Assembly (NCBI RefSeq): GCF_022836435.1
Contig: NZ_BQXC01000003.1
Coordinates: 1-58,489, forward strand
From: Nitrosomonas sp. PY1
GTDB taxonomy: Bacteria; Pseudomonadota; Gammaproteobacteria; Burkholderiales; Nitrosomonadaceae
Direction: 5' to 3'
Length of the DNA stretch: 58,489 bases
The notes under the pieces are model-generated. The model made no database searches and was not told where the DNA came from. It worked only from the letters and a program-made list of their open reading frames with translations. How positions within the stretch are numbered: position 1 is the first letter of the stretch; every line of letters begins with the position of its first letter. Both the position numbers and the translations under genes were made by a program. Of this stretch, positions 42,514-53,142 are shown piece after piece.

Positions 42514-44850
42514 TTATATTCTAGCTCGAGTCCGCAGGCGTTGTTGCAAGCGATTTTGAATTTGAGTGTATAGCTTAGCTTGCTGATTCTCACGATCACG
42601 TAAACAGACCACCAGTGAATATTCTTCTAATGTTTTTGTATCTGCCTCGCCCCAGGGATGATCATTTCTGGTGACAACAACAAACAGACGTTCGTTTTTT
42701 AATTTGGAATCACTCCGTATTTGTTTAAACTGCCACTTTGCAGATTGAACCGTACCTTTGCTTCTAAGACTTTTGGTGACATTTGCATTGGCCAATTCTG
42801 GGATGCTTTCAAAATTTTCTTTACTCGTTGCCTTGTTGAACATTTTGACTGCATGATCAAGATCAGGAGCTGATACTAATCGATAATCCAATCGTGTTGC
42901 CTTATAGGTTACGCGTGTCGATCGCACTGGTGGCGTATGAGCTAGGCTGACCGATATTTCGCGAACTCTTTTGCCTGGTGAAATAAAATCGTCTGGTACC
43001 AATAATTCGTAAAAATGATGACGCTTGTTTTCAATTTGACCATCCGCTATCAATGTCACTTCATTTTCCAATGACTTGAGCAATGCCCTTACATCGACAC
43101 GACCATATCCCAATACCTTTCTAACTGAGTCTTCATTATCAAAAATATCCGTTGAGGAAGTTGGTATTGTGGCATGAGCCACCAACAAAGCTCTTATTAA
43201 ATTGGCGCTGGCTTCAGGATGCTCGGATAAGATTTTCCCGGCTAAATGCGTAATATGAGGCGCAGCAAAGCTAGTGCCGCATTTGACACCAAGTAACCTG
43301 CCTTGAGCAAAGTCGAGATTGGTCGATAGTTCACCCAATCCATCATCGTTAATGTTATTGGCTCCGCCACGAGCATTCAAAGCCCAGTTCCCTCCGAAGG
43401 CCACCAATTCTGGCTTTATGGCACCACCAACTGTCGGTCCATGACGAGTAAAAGGGGATGGTTGTTCTGTTTTGGCTATGGGCAATTCGGCAGGATCATG
43501 GGTAAATCGCTGAGCATTCCGATTGGCTTCCCATCGCGCTAAACTACCGACTGTTAGTACATTAAGGGCTGTGGCCGGATCGATAATCGCCCATTCATCA
43601 TTTAATAAATATTGGGGATAATCCTGTCGCCAAGCTAGCCCATCCAAGTGACTAGGCAGAACATTACCGGCTGAAACAATGAATAAAACGCTTAATTCAC
43701 GCGACAGTCTGTCCAAGGTATATGCCAAGCCGCGTACATGTCCGCCTAAATAAGGTTTACGGCTATCACCGAAAGAAAGATTGAAAACCCGACAATTGTA
43801 TTCGTCAACAAAATAGCGAACGGCAGCATCAATATGGTTTTCAACCAGTCCATCATTTTCATTATCTCTATTTAGGATTCGCCCGCTAAAAAGACGCAAT
43901 TCCGGAATAAATGAACCGGCATCTATTGATTTTGCCAAGTCGCCATACAGGGCGATGCCAGCGACATGTGTGCCATGTCCACTCTCGTCTGCTTCGATAT
44001 GACCAGGCAGGAAGCTTTGTGAATCGCCCACGGAACTACTCAGCAAAGGATGTCCGGTTGCAATTCCGCTATCCAAAACCACAACACCAGGTGCATTGGG
44101 TAATGGTGAAGGAGGTATTGGGAATTGCTGAATATCTAGGCCGAGATGTTTTACATTTAGGCCAAAACGTGGCGGTAGATCAACAATGCGTATATCACGG
44201 TGGTGCAATAATTGTTCGGCTTGGGTACGATCACAACGGACGCGATAAATGGTCAATCCAGCTTGTTTAACGCTATCAGGAAACTCAATGCTATTTTCTT
44301 TAAGCCATGCTTCGAACTTACTACAAAGTAGTTGGCGCTCTCTGGCATTGTCCTCAATGGGCCACAGTTCAAGATCGAGATAGAATATATCCGTTTGAGG
44401 AAAACCTTCCTGCTTTAATGACCAACCGGTTCTATCGTCCGGCGTCCATCCACTCATGCCTTGTAAGGCATAATAGACTTGCTTGTTGGTAACACTTTCC
44501 CCATGAGCTATTGACGCCAGTCTCGCTTCGAACGATTGCAACGCTGATTGGCTAACAAAAGCGACCACAACTTCGTCTGCCTCTTGACTGACGAATTCGA
44601 TTTCACCAGATATTTTTCTTAAGTCGTCGGGATTGAAGCCTTTACTTACTTTGAAACGAAACAATCTGCGGTCATCAAAACCGCCAATATCCATATCCGT
44701 TTGTTGAACAGTTTCTTGCAGTCGCAAACCCAGGGTTTTAGCATGCGCTGCTGGGTCGGATGGTACTGTGGGTGGTGGAAATGTACTTGATCTCTTCTCG
44801 GTGATTGGCTCCTCACGTTGCAGTGGTAAATGTGGATAATTAGATGTCAT
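42514..44850 (-). CDS. ietS: IetS, subtilisin-like serine protease
   Basis: A 778-residue S8 (subtilase) protein with the complete triad: Asp near 260 (VVLDSGIA), His near 292 (GHGTHVAG) and Ser near 527 (CGTSFAAPH). Extra N-terminal (about 1-250) and C-terminal (about 600-778) domains and no signal peptide indicate a cytoplasmic enzyme. It is paired with an AAA+ ATPase 6 bp upstream. This pair is IetAS, first described on an Agrobacterium Ti plasmid as a stability/toxin-antitoxin-like module and later reported as antiphage. IetS is the toxin-like effector and is likely held in check by IetA. Confidence 0.88.
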   Translation of the reverse strand: MTSNYPHLPLQREEPITEKRSSTFPPPTVPSDPAAHAKTLGLRLQETVQQTDMDIGGFDDRRLFRFKVSKGFNPDDLRKISGEIEFVSQEADEVVVAFVSQSALQSFEARLASIAHGESVTNKQVYYALQGMSGWTPDDRTGWSLKQEGFPQTDIFYLDLELWPIEDNARERQLLCSKFEAWLKENSIEFPDSVKQAGLTIYRVRCDRTQAEQLLHHRDIRIVDLPPRFGLNVKHLGLDIQQFPIPPSPLPNAPGVVVLDSGIATGHPLLSSSVGDSQSFLPGHIEADESGHGTHVAGIALYGDLAKSIDAGSFIPELRLFSGRILNRDNENDGLVENHIDAAVRYFVDEYNCRVFNLSFGDSRKPYLGGHVRGLAYTLDRLSRELSVLFIVSAGNVLPSHLDGLAWRQDYPQYLLNDEWAIIDPATALNVLTVGSLARWEANRNAQRFTHDPAELPIAKTEQPSPFTRHGPTVGGAIKPELVAFGGNWALNARGGANNINDDGLGELSTNLDFAQGRLLGVKCGTSFAAPHITHLAGKILSEHPEASANLIRALLVAHATIPTSSTDIFDNEDSVRKVLGYGRVDVRALLKSLENEVTLIADGQIENKRHHFYELLVPDDFISPGKRVREISVSLAHTPPVRSTRVTYKATRLDYRLVSAPDLDHAVKMFNKATSKENFESIPELANANVTKSLRSKGTVQSAKWQFKQIRSDSKLKNERLFVVVTRNDHPWGEADTKTLEEYSLVVCLRDRENQQAKLYTQIQNRLQQRLRTRARI

Positions 44851-44856
44851 GAAGAT

Positions 44857-45855
44857 CTATTCCTGTTTAGAAACCCGATTCCTTCTTGCATCTTCCCGGC
44901 GAATAGCAGACTGAATGTGCCGTTCGGTCAAAAACTCTTTACCTGATAAAACCTTTTCTTTAATTGCCCGGCGCAAAACACGTTCAACATCGGCGTGAGA
45001 CATTCCTTTGAATAAGCTAGAAATTTTGCTATTGTCGATTTCGAATTCCCTACGCACACCTCTAAGCTTGATAGTAAGTAAGCGCTTCATTTGTTCTGAA
45101 TTAGGCGCTTCAAACACTAACACTTCATCAAAACGTCGCCAAATCGCGGAATCCAAAATACCTTCATGATTAGTGGCTGCGATTAATAAACTTTTACCTT
45201 CATAAGCATCCAACATTTGCAAAAAAGCATTAACGACGCGTTTTAATTCACCATGCTCAGCACTGTCGGCACGGTCTTTTGCCAAGGCATCAAATTCGTC
45301 GAATAACACCACCATAGGGATGGCTGTTATAAAATCGAATACTTTACGCAGGTTTGCCGCCGTTTCTCCTAGATAGGAGGATACAACACTATCAATCCGG
45401 ACAATTGCCAAAGGCAAGCCTAATTCGCCAGCAACAATTTCTGCCGATAGCGTTTTCCCGCATCCGGGTGGGCCGCAGAAAAGTAGTCTGTCAGCAGGAA
45501 ATAAACCATGTGATTTAAGAATTTCTACACGATGGTGCTCTTCTAGGATTTCGTCCAGCAGGGAACGGTTTTCATCAGACAAAATCACATCATCAATTCT
45601 GCGTAAGGGCTCCTTTATCTGCAATAGAGCCAAGCCGCGTTCTTTATCTTCAGGCAATTTTGAAAATACAAAACGCTTTGCTTGCTCAGAAGAACTGCGT
45701 CGGCCATAAAGAATTTTTTCCAAGTCATTGGCCAGAAGATGGTGTTGCTTATCGCGCTCTTCCTGAATAATTTTTTCCGAAACACGACGAAACGACTCTG
45801 AGTCGCCCTCCGAACCTGATTTGATCAGTTGTCTAAGCAGTGCACCAGAAGCCAT
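44857..45855 (-). CDS. ietA: IetA, AAA+ ATPase partner of IetS
   Basis: A 332-residue classical AAA+ ATPase: Walker A GPPGCGKT near residue 127, Walker B VVLFDEFDAL, sensor ATNHEG and arginine-finger region SAIWRRFD. The N-terminal 80 residues are helical. It is the first gene of the ietAS operon. By precedent it is the antidote and regulator of the protease. It may sense phage or incoming plasmid DNA. Confidence 0.88.
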   Translation of the reverse strand: MASGALLRQLIKSGSEGDSESFRRVSEKIIQEERDKQHHLLANDLEKILYGRRSSSEQAKRFVFSKLPEDKERGLALLQIKEPLRRIDDVILSDENRSLLDEILEEHHRVEILKSHGLFPADRLLFCGPPGCGKTLSAEIVAGELGLPLAIVRIDSVVSSYLGETAANLRKVFDFITAIPMVVLFDEFDALAKDRADSAEHGELKRVVNAFLQMLDAYEGKSLLIAATNHEGILDSAIWRRFDEVLVFEAPNSEQMKRLLTIKLRGVRREFEIDNSKISSLFKGMSHADVERVLRRAIKEKVLSGKEFLTERHIQSAIRREDARRNRVSKQE

Positions 45856-46109
45856 AACTTCTCCATATTCCTCAAATTATTGCAATTTCTAAAACCATTT
45901 GTTCTGCATTCTAGCTGGTATTTTAATAAAGGTAACCACTTGGCAAAGATTTGTGAATTAAAACAATCTCCATCAAGGTAGTTCTAGCGCTAACGATTGT
46001 GACAAACCGTTTCAAGTTGACCGGAAACGGTCATTTCAATGATACTTATTGTCAGTCCTTATTCAATTCTATTTTTGAAGACGTCAGATTTAATCCAAGC
46101 ATTTATAGA

Positions 46110-46523
46110 TTATTGATCCATCAATCGAACCAATCTTGGCCAGCGATCATGTATCCAGACATATTCAGGTGGTGCATCGATAGTCACCACATAAACCCGA
46201 GTTTCTTTGTCTCTTTCTGCCAATAATCCTTGAATCACCATCCGTTTATCCAGTTCTATCCAGTGGGACTGATTGTCATGGTCTTTTTCCATGAACTGCT
46301 TAGCAGCAATTAAAACTGGTCTCGGGTGCCAGGGCTTCCATTTACCACTTTTGATGGAATTTAGTCGCGCCCAGCCGCCATTCGGAAATTTACCGATGGC
46401 TTCATCTTTGCGTCTGCCCCACGTTATCCAAGTAACATTGCCATCTCGTAGCCGAACAGGCAAGCGTGCATCCGGTTCAGGGAAATAAATCTTCTGATCC
46501 TGGTATTCAATACCACCACACAT
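46110..46523 (-). CDS. Compact SRAP-like (YedK/HMCES family) protein
   Basis: 137 residues from the second Met, which places Cys2 at the start of MCGGI, the defining N-terminal nucleophile of SRAP proteins once Met is removed. The other key positions align: N55 (ARLNSIKSG), E79 (AKQFMEKD) and H125 (WIHDRWPRL). YedK and HMCES crosslink to abasic sites in single-stranded DNA and act as thiol autoproteases. Usual length is about 220, so this is a shortened form. It sits 15 bp from a RadC/JAMM gene and next to the transfer region, where single-stranded DNA is expected. Confidence 0.65.
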   Translation of the reverse strand: MCGGIEYQDQKIYFPEPDARLPVRLRDGNVTWITWGRRKDEAIGKFPNGGWARLNSIKSGKWKPWHPRPVLIAAKQFMEKDHDNQSHWIELDKRMVIQGLLAERDKETRVYVVTIDAPPEYVWIHDRWPRLVRLMDQ

Positions 46524-46537
46524 AATCATCGTGTCCG

Positions 46538-47659
46538 CTACATACTGCGTCCTCTGCCCCTTGATTTGGTTAATCCACCATCTTCCTTCACAAAGGCTCT
46601 ATGCTTCCTAAAAATGGTGCTTATTTCACCAGATATCGATGCAAAAAAACCTTCTTCCCGCAATGAGTGATAATCAGTGCCTTCTACTGCCAGCACATCT
46701 TTTAAGATGCCAGCTTCACAGGCTTTGGATAATACGGGATGTCTGTAATCATTGGCATTCGTGATGGCAAATACGGTATTGACGCCGGAATTGCGTGCAA
46801 AATTTTGTAGTCGTGCCAAAAGCAGATTTTGATGGCGATTTAGTACAGATAGAGGTAGCTCACTTAACGACAATACAAAACCATTTGCACTAATGCCTAT
46901 CAAGTTAAAAAACTGATCTCGTTTTTTTAGAGCATGGCCTATCATTGCAAGATCCTCCGGTGAGGCTATTTTCTCCAGGAGCAGCTCATGACTTTTATAA
47001 TGATTATTCTGATAACCTCCTGCCTGATTACCCATCCAATCCACAAAATCGACATGACCGTCTTTATCAATGACACTGTATTGACTGGTATTGATAACGA
47101 TATGGCCTTTGAAACTCGGAACAAATGATGCAAGTATTTCTGTGAGCCTGACATCCTGACTCGATGGCGTAGCATTACCCGATGGATGGTTATGCAATAA
47201 CCAGTAACCATCGGCTTTAACATGTCGTCTAGTTTTTTCTACCAAAATACCCAGATCATGTTTGGCCTGTCCAATCTTCTCCAGATAGACTGCACCCGGC
47301 AATCTGGAACTCACAGCCGTATGATGAACGATGCGATTCATACGGGTATAGAAGATTCTCAACGTCTCATAACGCGGATCGCGCAGTATTTGCGCCATTA
47401 TTGCCAAATCATGGCCTGACTTGATGGGCTGATTCAGGAAGGTTGTTCCTCCTTTTTCTCGGAAGTCTTTCGGGAAATCACAACCCAATAAGGTGCCACC
47501 TGCCCATCGAGCATGAGATTCGAGCAGTTCGGTATAGGCGCATCGCCCTGCTTCCTTTTGCTTGTCTGTAATACTGGGACGAGTCTCAATTTTTTCATAA
47601 AGATCACCTTCATCAGAATTGGATGGGGTTCCTGGAATCTTCAGCATATTATCGCGCAT
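46538..47659 (-). CDS. RadC/JAB (JAMM) domain protein, extended
   Basis: A 373-residue protein with a JAMM motif HNHPSG (156-161) followed by D169, which together bind zinc. RadC-like domains are about 125 residues; here 100 residues precede and 200 follow it, the latter with no recognised domain. A strong GGAGG RBS decides the start at 47659. RadC homologues on mobile elements are frequent; their substrate is unknown (deubiquitinase-like or DNA-associated). It lies between traC and the SRAP gene on the same strand. Confidence 0.75.
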   Translation of the reverse strand: MRDNMLKIPGTPSNSDEGDLYEKIETRPSITDKQKEAGRCAYTELLESHARWAGGTLLGCDFPKDFREKGGTTFLNQPIKSGHDLAIMAQILRDPRYETLRIFYTRMNRIVHHTAVSSRLPGAVYLEKIGQAKHDLGILVEKTRRHVKADGYWLLHNHPSGNATPSSQDVRLTEILASFVPSFKGHIVINTSQYSVIDKDGHVDFVDWMGNQAGGYQNNHYKSHELLLEKIASPEDLAMIGHALKKRDQFFNLIGISANGFVLSLSELPLSVLNRHQNLLLARLQNFARNSGVNTVFAITNANDYRHPVLSKACEAGILKDVLAVEGTDYHSLREEGFFASISGEISTIFRKHRAFVKEDGGLTKSRGRGRSM

Positions 47660-47679
47660 TTTGCGGCCTCCTTATCAAA

Positions 47680-50514
47680 TTACCTGACCAATGTCCGTTT
47701 TTGCTTGATTTCCTGCTGCTTAGGTTCAATAGGGACTTGTAACTTCAATAAGCTGTCCTGTTTAGCCTGCTGAGATATTTTTTCAACAACTGATCCAACC
47801 TGACGTTTAACCGCCTCAATACCCAGCGCGCTTTTATTGGCCAGATCATTAAAATCATTTAACTTCTTTGGATCCCGCTCACTCGGCGCAAAAATCGGAA
47901 ATACCGCAGACCCATTTACCAATGCCGCTGCTTCAAGCGCTTTTTCCTTGCCGGGGTTTTTGCCAAGGGTGGATTCCAGGTGATGATCATCGTCACCTGC
48001 GATGACGATTGGCTTGTGCGGGTATTTATGATGTAAATCCTGCGCGACTTTGGGTAAGTTACCCGAATCAAATGCGGCGATGACAGGATAACTCAGCGCT
48101 TGGGATAGCGTGTCTGCGGTGGCATAACCTTCAGCAATCACAATGGCTGGCACTGCGTTAATATTTGCGTCCAATCCCTGGCCGCTACCACCCACAACAT
48201 GAAAGTTATTCTCCTTTTTGCTACCCGCTGCAAAAAGCTTTGCACCACTCGACTGTATCGTTTGCACACTCCAGATCTGTCCATGAACATCTTGTGCGGC
48301 CAGCAACAAATCACCGGCAGTCAGTACAATGCTGTCAGGGTGTTCTTCCCGCAAGGCTTTGACATCCTGCCAGTTTTGGCCAATTTTGATGATTGAGTCA
48401 TTGGGTAAATCATCCGCATTCTGCGGCACAATTCTCAGATCACCTGGCCGGGCATGCTTCTCTTTCAAATAAGGATGCTCAGAATCGGCAACTGGTGCGA
48501 TCGCCAGCAAAGCTTGAATTGCATCAGCAACCTTATTTTGTTGTGCCTGTTGCTCAGCTTTTCTGTTTTGCTGCTTGATAGCGACTTGGGCTATCAGCTC
48601 GGCTTTTTGCTCATCCGTTAATGAATACCCCTTGGCTTTCCAGCGCGTCTCTATACCGGTTCTATTATTCTTGAAATATCCGGCAGGATGCCCATCCAGG
48701 TGTGCTACATAGAATCCCGATTTTTCAACCGACTTGTCACCGATAACTTTAATTCTGTGTTTACTGCCATCCATCACCGGATGATGGTCATCAACCCGGC
48801 AACCTTGAGCGCGCAGCAAATCAGCAAATTCACTATGAGGAGCGATAGCCGGTTCCTGGTGACTGGAAACATTCCCCGGCAGCCAACGCTGTAATGTTTG
48901 GATATTTGCTTCTGGCCCCACATACCAGGCCTTAGCCTTATTATCCCAGCAAGCTCCGGCAGCCTTCGCCAAGTCTTTATCACGATAAGGAACAATCAAA
49001 TATTGACGAGCATTGTCATCGTTTTGCTCGGTCTTGGCTCCTGATATCGATACTTCAGTACTAAGTGGATCATTTCGAACAAGGTTTTCATGGATGTTGG
49101 CGAGCTTAGCGGCCTTTTCATGTTCATTTTTTTCGGCAGCGACATCAATGAGTGCAAGCAAATTGGTTAAATCTTCCGCTTCTTGCGCAGACTCACAGTC
49201 TTTTACCCATTGAAAAGTCTGGTCATCACGCTGCATAGTCACGCCCCAGAATTGCGGTTCTGTATTCAATGAGTCAGCGGATACTATCGACTCAACGCCA
49301 TTTTCATCGGTTTGAATGACGTTGCCCTGCACTTGGGTGCGCCCATTCCAGTCAGCCGGAATGCTAAAACCCAATTTGTCTGAAGATACTTCTTCAAATT
49401 CCAGATTATCAATGCCACCATTTTTCAAAAATTTGAGTGCATCGGCTACCAGAGTAATGACATCCTGATCCTTTTTTGGCATATCTTGTGTCAGATCATT
49501 AAACCGTTTGATATTGTGGGATGCGATGGTGGCCAGATCAGGTGAGAGATTCTGTAAATAGCTGGCGGTGTTTTGCTTGATTTGATCCATCTTGATTGTC
49601 TCCTGCGCATCAATTTCCTGTTGTTGTGACAATGCCAGTACATAATCCTGGATTTTTTCAGCATCTGCGGCGGCACGAAATATCTCTGTGGGATCTTCCT
49701 GTAGCGCTTTGATCCATGAGTTCACATAAGCCACATGCTGTCCCGGATCATGACCAATCCCCAGCTCACCGCTGAGCAACATGCTGGCAATCTCGGCACG
49801 CAATTCTTCTTTTGCATAACCTTCGCTTCCAAATGGATGCGAGAGATCACGACTTAAGCGCAATTCATGACCTGTCCAGTGGCCCAGTTCATGCAGTGCG
49901 GTTGCGTAGTAGCGATCGGGTGTCGAAAACTGGTGCTTGTGGGGTAAGTGGATACTGTCGGTTGATGGCCGGTAAAATGCGCGATCAGCTTCGCCATGAC
50001 GGATCACGGCATTGGATGCTTGTAATATGTGCTCAGCACGCTCCAGTGGATCCCAGTCAGGGGCTTTTATATCGAGTTCAGGCAGATTATCCATCTGCTG
50101 CGCATTAAATACGGCGGCATAAAACACCCTGGGGCGCTCTAGTCTCACCTGTTCTTTAATGGGTTGCCCCTCAGTATTGAATACAGGATTTCCACTATCA
50201 TCATTTTTGATGCGCTCATCAGTAAATTTCCAGTATTGCACGAGCATGCTTTTTTCACCTTTACGCACCTGTGCGCCAAGACTTACCGCTTGCTTGTAGG
50301 TTAACCAACGCGGATCCGTATACGCACGGCTCATCAGATTCAGGCTATTAATGCCCCGGTAGCGCTTACCCGTTGTTGGATTCATGGGTAATACAGCAAG
50401 CAGATCACCGGGTTCCCACGGCTTTTGCCAGGGTGCAGCGCCTTTTTTGAGTTGCTCAATCAAATTCTCGGCGACTTGTTCATGAAAAGCCTTTTTAGCC
50501 TCTTTCATAGCCAA
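47680..50514 (-). CDS. traC: TraC-like protein: ArdC antirestriction domain plus Toprim primase domain
   Basis: 944 residues. The N-terminal 300 residues form an ArdC-type ssDNA-binding and zincin region with [13 protein letters not shown] (HExxH at 208-212). A central region follows with a DUF5710-type [20 protein letters not shown] block. Near residues 790-850 lies a Toprim domain ([30 protein letters not shown]). ArdC protects incoming single-stranded DNA from restriction; TraC primases prime the transferred strand in the recipient. It lies directly before traD as in RP4. The protein may be carried into the recipient. Confidence 0.85.
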   Translation of the reverse strand: MAMKEAKKAFHEQVAENLIEQLKKGAAPWQKPWEPGDLLAVLPMNPTTGKRYRGINSLNLMSRAYTDPRWLTYKQAVSLGAQVRKGEKSMLVQYWKFTDERIKNDDSGNPVFNTEGQPIKEQVRLERPRVFYAAVFNAQQMDNLPELDIKAPDWDPLERAEHILQASNAVIRHGEADRAFYRPSTDSIHLPHKHQFSTPDRYYATALHELGHWTGHELRLSRDLSHPFGSEGYAKEELRAEIASMLLSGELGIGHDPGQHVAYVNSWIKALQEDPTEIFRAAADAEKIQDYVLALSQQQEIDAQETIKMDQIKQNTASYLQNLSPDLATIASHNIKRFNDLTQDMPKKDQDVITLVADALKFLKNGGIDNLEFEEVSSDKLGFSIPADWNGRTQVQGNVIQTDENGVESIVSADSLNTEPQFWGVTMQRDDQTFQWVKDCESAQEAEDLTNLLALIDVAAEKNEHEKAAKLANIHENLVRNDPLSTEVSISGAKTEQNDDNARQYLIVPYRDKDLAKAAGACWDNKAKAWYVGPEANIQTLQRWLPGNVSSHQEPAIAPHSEFADLLRAQGCRVDDHHPVMDGSKHRIKVIGDKSVEKSGFYVAHLDGHPAGYFKNNRTGIETRWKAKGYSLTDEQKAELIAQVAIKQQNRKAEQQAQQNKVADAIQALLAIAPVADSEHPYLKEKHARPGDLRIVPQNADDLPNDSIIKIGQNWQDVKALREEHPDSIVLTAGDLLLAAQDVHGQIWSVQTIQSSGAKLFAAGSKKENNFHVVGGSGQGLDANINAVPAIVIAEGYATADTLSQALSYPVIAAFDSGNLPKVAQDLHHKYPHKPIVIAGDDDHHLESTLGKNPGKEKALEAAALVNGSAVFPIFAPSERDPKKLNDFNDLANKSALGIEAVKRQVGSVVEKISQQAKQDSLLKLQVPIEPKQQEIKQKRTLVR

Positions 50515-50713
50515 CCTCCGCTACATGATCGATCGTGCTATCCAGCGCATCTTGTTCACTCAAAGCTTCTTCTATGAATGCACCCAGCCTCTCAGCTTCT
50601 AAGGGATCAAATTCAGCCTGGAAGCCTGGTATTTCTGCATCGAGCAGCTTTTCCTGAATGATTTCTGTTATGTCAGGATTGTTAGTTTCAGCATCAATCG
50701 GTGGTCTATTCAT
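50495..50713 (-). CDS. traD: Small TraD-like protein
   Basis: A 72-residue acidic protein rich in Glu ([22 protein letters not shown]), without membrane segment. Its end overlaps the start of traC by 20 bp. RP4 has a small traD of unknown function at this position. Assignment rests on position and general character. Confidence 0.5.
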   Translation of the reverse strand: MNRPPIDAETNNPDITEIIQEKLLDAEIPGFQAEFDPLEAERLGAFIEEALSEQDALDSTIDHVAEVGYERG

Positions 50714-50737
50714 AACATTGTCTCCTTTAAATTTTAA

Positions 50738-51292
50738 TTAATGACTCCAGGTAAAAACCGGACGGACAACCTTTTGAATCTGATCGCGCGCAATCAACCC
50801 GAAATAGCGCGCATCGAAGGATTGTGGGTTTAAATCAGATAGCAGCAGATACTCAGCATCATTCAGCACAGCTTGAAGCCGGTATTGCGGCAATGCATGG
50901 CCATCAGCATCCGCTTTTAGCTGGGCGCTGTTGGGTAAATATTCACCATTCACAAAGATACCAGCCTGATCGATGGAAACCGTATCTCCCGGTTGTGCAT
51001 AGACACGTTTCAGCAGCAAGCCATAACCGCCAGTGCAATTGCCTTGATTGATGTAGGATCTATCCCTGGCCATATCAAAAACCTCGTCTTGCGGCGGGCA
51101 GAAGGCGACATAAGCGCCGTTTACAATAGGTTCATCAACGACTTTGTAGAAACCTACTGGCAAGCTTGGTGTGGTATTGATATAAATTCCGCTGATTCGT
51201 GCACCAATACTCAGCACAAACAAGACCGCGCTCATTGTCAGAACAGAAACAGACAGAATTTTGATGGGTTTTTTCATGAAGTTGACTTTCAT
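50738..51292 (-). CDS. traF: TraF, pilin-maturation serine peptidase
   Basis: A 184-residue S26 family (signal-peptidase-like) protein. A membrane helix at residues 10-33 is followed by the nucleophile Ser43 (TTPSLPVGFYK) and general base Lys95 (LLLKRVYAQPGD). RP4 TraF (178 residues) cleaves and cyclises the TrbC pilin. The TrbC at 7665 is the substrate. The gene lies between traD and traG as expected. Confidence 0.93.
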   Translation of the reverse strand: MKVNFMKKPIKILSVSVLTMSAVLFVLSIGARISGIYINTTPSLPVGFYKVVDEPIVNGAYVAFCPPQDEVFDMARDRSYINQGNCTGGYGLLLKRVYAQPGDTVSIDQAGIFVNGEYLPNSAQLKADADGHALPQYRLQAVLNDAEYLLLSDLNPQSFDARYFGLIARDQIQKVVRPVFTWSH

Positions 51293-51306
51293 GCGTTCGA
51301 GATCGC

Positions 51307-53142
51307 TTACAGTCCGGTTAATTTGTCGCTGAAACTCGGGGGATTCACTTGCGCCCGTGCCGTAAAGGTTTCATCCTGGAAGTACAAAGGTTGCGTGCCA
51401 TAAATGGCAGGGAAACCGGCTACATAAATAATCATGTCGCCCGGCTTGGTGATTTTGCCATCAGCATCTTTCATGGGACCTGGCAATCGCATACATTCAT
51501 CCGGCGTTAATAACGCGCGCTGCGTCTCCTGCATGGTACGTGTGACATGTCCATGCATCATCGATGATCGGCGGCCGCTGGTGGTAATCTGCTCTTTGAT
51601 GACGGTGGTTTGTCCGGTCAGCTTGGATAAGTGCTCCGCTGTCTCAATCCGGTTGGGTGCAAACGCGGTCTGAATATGACAATTGGAGGTGATCGCTTCA
51701 TCATGCCCATATCCGGTTTCACGACTCTTGAGCTGATTCAAATCCTGACAGATCAAATAGGCTTTCATGCCATAGCCTGCGATAAACGCGAGAGACTCCT
51801 GAAAGATTTCCAGTTTTCCTAAGCTTGGGAATTCATCCAGCATCAATAGCAGTTTGTGTTTGTAATGCGCGGCAGGTTGACCGTCTTTAAACGTGATTCT
51901 ATCGGCCAGCTTTCGGATGATCATATTGATCAGAATGCGGATTAAAGGACGTAACCGCGATTTGTCATTGGGGTGTGACACGATATACAAACTGACTGGA
52001 CTCTCATGGTGCATGAGATCGCGGATTCTAAAATCGGAATCACTGATATTGTTGGCGACTATCGGATCGCGATACAAGGATAGATAGGATTTTGCGGTTG
52101 ATAAAACTGAACCCGCTTCTTCTTCAGGGCGATCCAGCATGTCGCGTGCACTGGCTGCAATCACGGGATGACTTTTACCGTCCAGAAAATCCTGCATGGC
52201 CATTTCCATCCATAGTTCCCTGATATCGCGATCAGGATCGGATAGCATAGAATCGACAGTCGATAAGGTGGCAGGGGTTCCTTCTCGCTGCGATTTGTAC
52301 AAAACATGCAAAATGACACCTACCAGCAATGCCTGGCTGGTTTTTTGCCAGTGGGTTTGTAATCCCTTGCCATCCGGATCAACGATTAAGGTGGTCAGGT
52401 TTTGAACGTCGGCGACTTCCATGCCGCTGCCAATCTGGATTTCATCCAGCGGATTCCAATGCGCACTGCTTGTTGATGCCGGGTCAAAACGCAGTGCTTT
52501 GTTTTTGGCATGATGCTTTCTCCAACCGGCGGTCAATGCCCATAACTCACCTTTGAGATCAGTAATGACTGCACTCTGAGTCCAGGAAAGCAGGGTCGGT
52601 ATGACGAGACTTACACCTTTGCCTGAGCGGGTCGGGGCATAACACAACACATGTTCCGGGCCACTGTGTTTCAGATAGTGGGTTTTGCCGGAATTATCCC
52701 GCCAGCCGCCGACATAAACCGCATCACTGTGATTACTTTTGCCAGTTGAAAGCAGTCCTGCAGCTACAATATCCTTTTTGTCGGCCCATCTGGCCGAACC
52801 ATGTAATCCCTGATTGGTTCTGGATGAATTAGCCAGCACCATTTTAATGACCAGCACCAGTATCAAACCGATGCTTGAAAATAAAATACCGAAACCTGCT
52901 GCCAGATCAATGATGCCTGAATACTGGGCATACCATTTATTTGCCCATACCAGAATTGCCCAGGGTTCATAAATATGAAAAAGATGCGCGCCTAATTGCG
53001 GCTGGTAATTGAATTTGTAGGCAAAATACTGGGTGGCGACTTGGAATCCGCCAACAAGACACACAAAGGACAATAGCCGGACGATAAGTGTGTCTTTTGT
53101 AATATTTCTGCTGTATTTAGAACTCAGATTGTTGTTATTCAT
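51307..53142 (-). CDS. traG: TraG, type IV coupling protein
   Basis: A 611-residue VirD4/TraG family protein (RP4 TraG is 635). Two N-terminal membrane helices lie at about 20-40 and 78-103. Walker A APTRSGKG is at 169-176 and Walker B LLMLDEFPSLGKL near 415. It recruits the TraI-bound DNA to the Trb channel. Its ATG shares a base with the TraI stop. No TraH gene is separable here. Confidence 0.96.
   Translation of the reverse strand: MNNNNLSSKYSRNITKDTLIVRLLSFVCLVGGFQVATQYFAYKFNYQPQLGAHLFHIYEPWAILVWANKWYAQYSGIIDLAAGFGILFSSIGLILVLVIKMVLANSSRTNQGLHGSARWADKKDIVAAGLLSTGKSNHSDAVYVGGWRDNSGKTHYLKHSGPEHVLCYAPTRSGKGVSLVIPTLLSWTQSAVITDLKGELWALTAGWRKHHAKNKALRFDPASTSSAHWNPLDEIQIGSGMEVADVQNLTTLIVDPDGKGLQTHWQKTSQALLVGVILHVLYKSQREGTPATLSTVDSMLSDPDRDIRELWMEMAMQDFLDGKSHPVIAASARDMLDRPEEEAGSVLSTAKSYLSLYRDPIVANNISDSDFRIRDLMHHESPVSLYIVSHPNDKSRLRPLIRILINMIIRKLADRITFKDGQPAAHYKHKLLLMLDEFPSLGKLEIFQESLAFIAGYGMKAYLICQDLNQLKSRETGYGHDEAITSNCHIQTAFAPNRIETAEHLSKLTGQTTVIKEQITTSGRRSSMMHGHVTRTMQETQRALLTPDECMRLPGPMKDADGKITKPGDMIIYVAGFPAIYGTQPLYFQDETFTARAQVNPPSFSDKLTGL

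Noticed and set aside
43911..44270. 119-residue ORF inside ietS on the opposite strand
   Set aside because: Overlaps the conserved catalytic region of the subtilase; no RBS.
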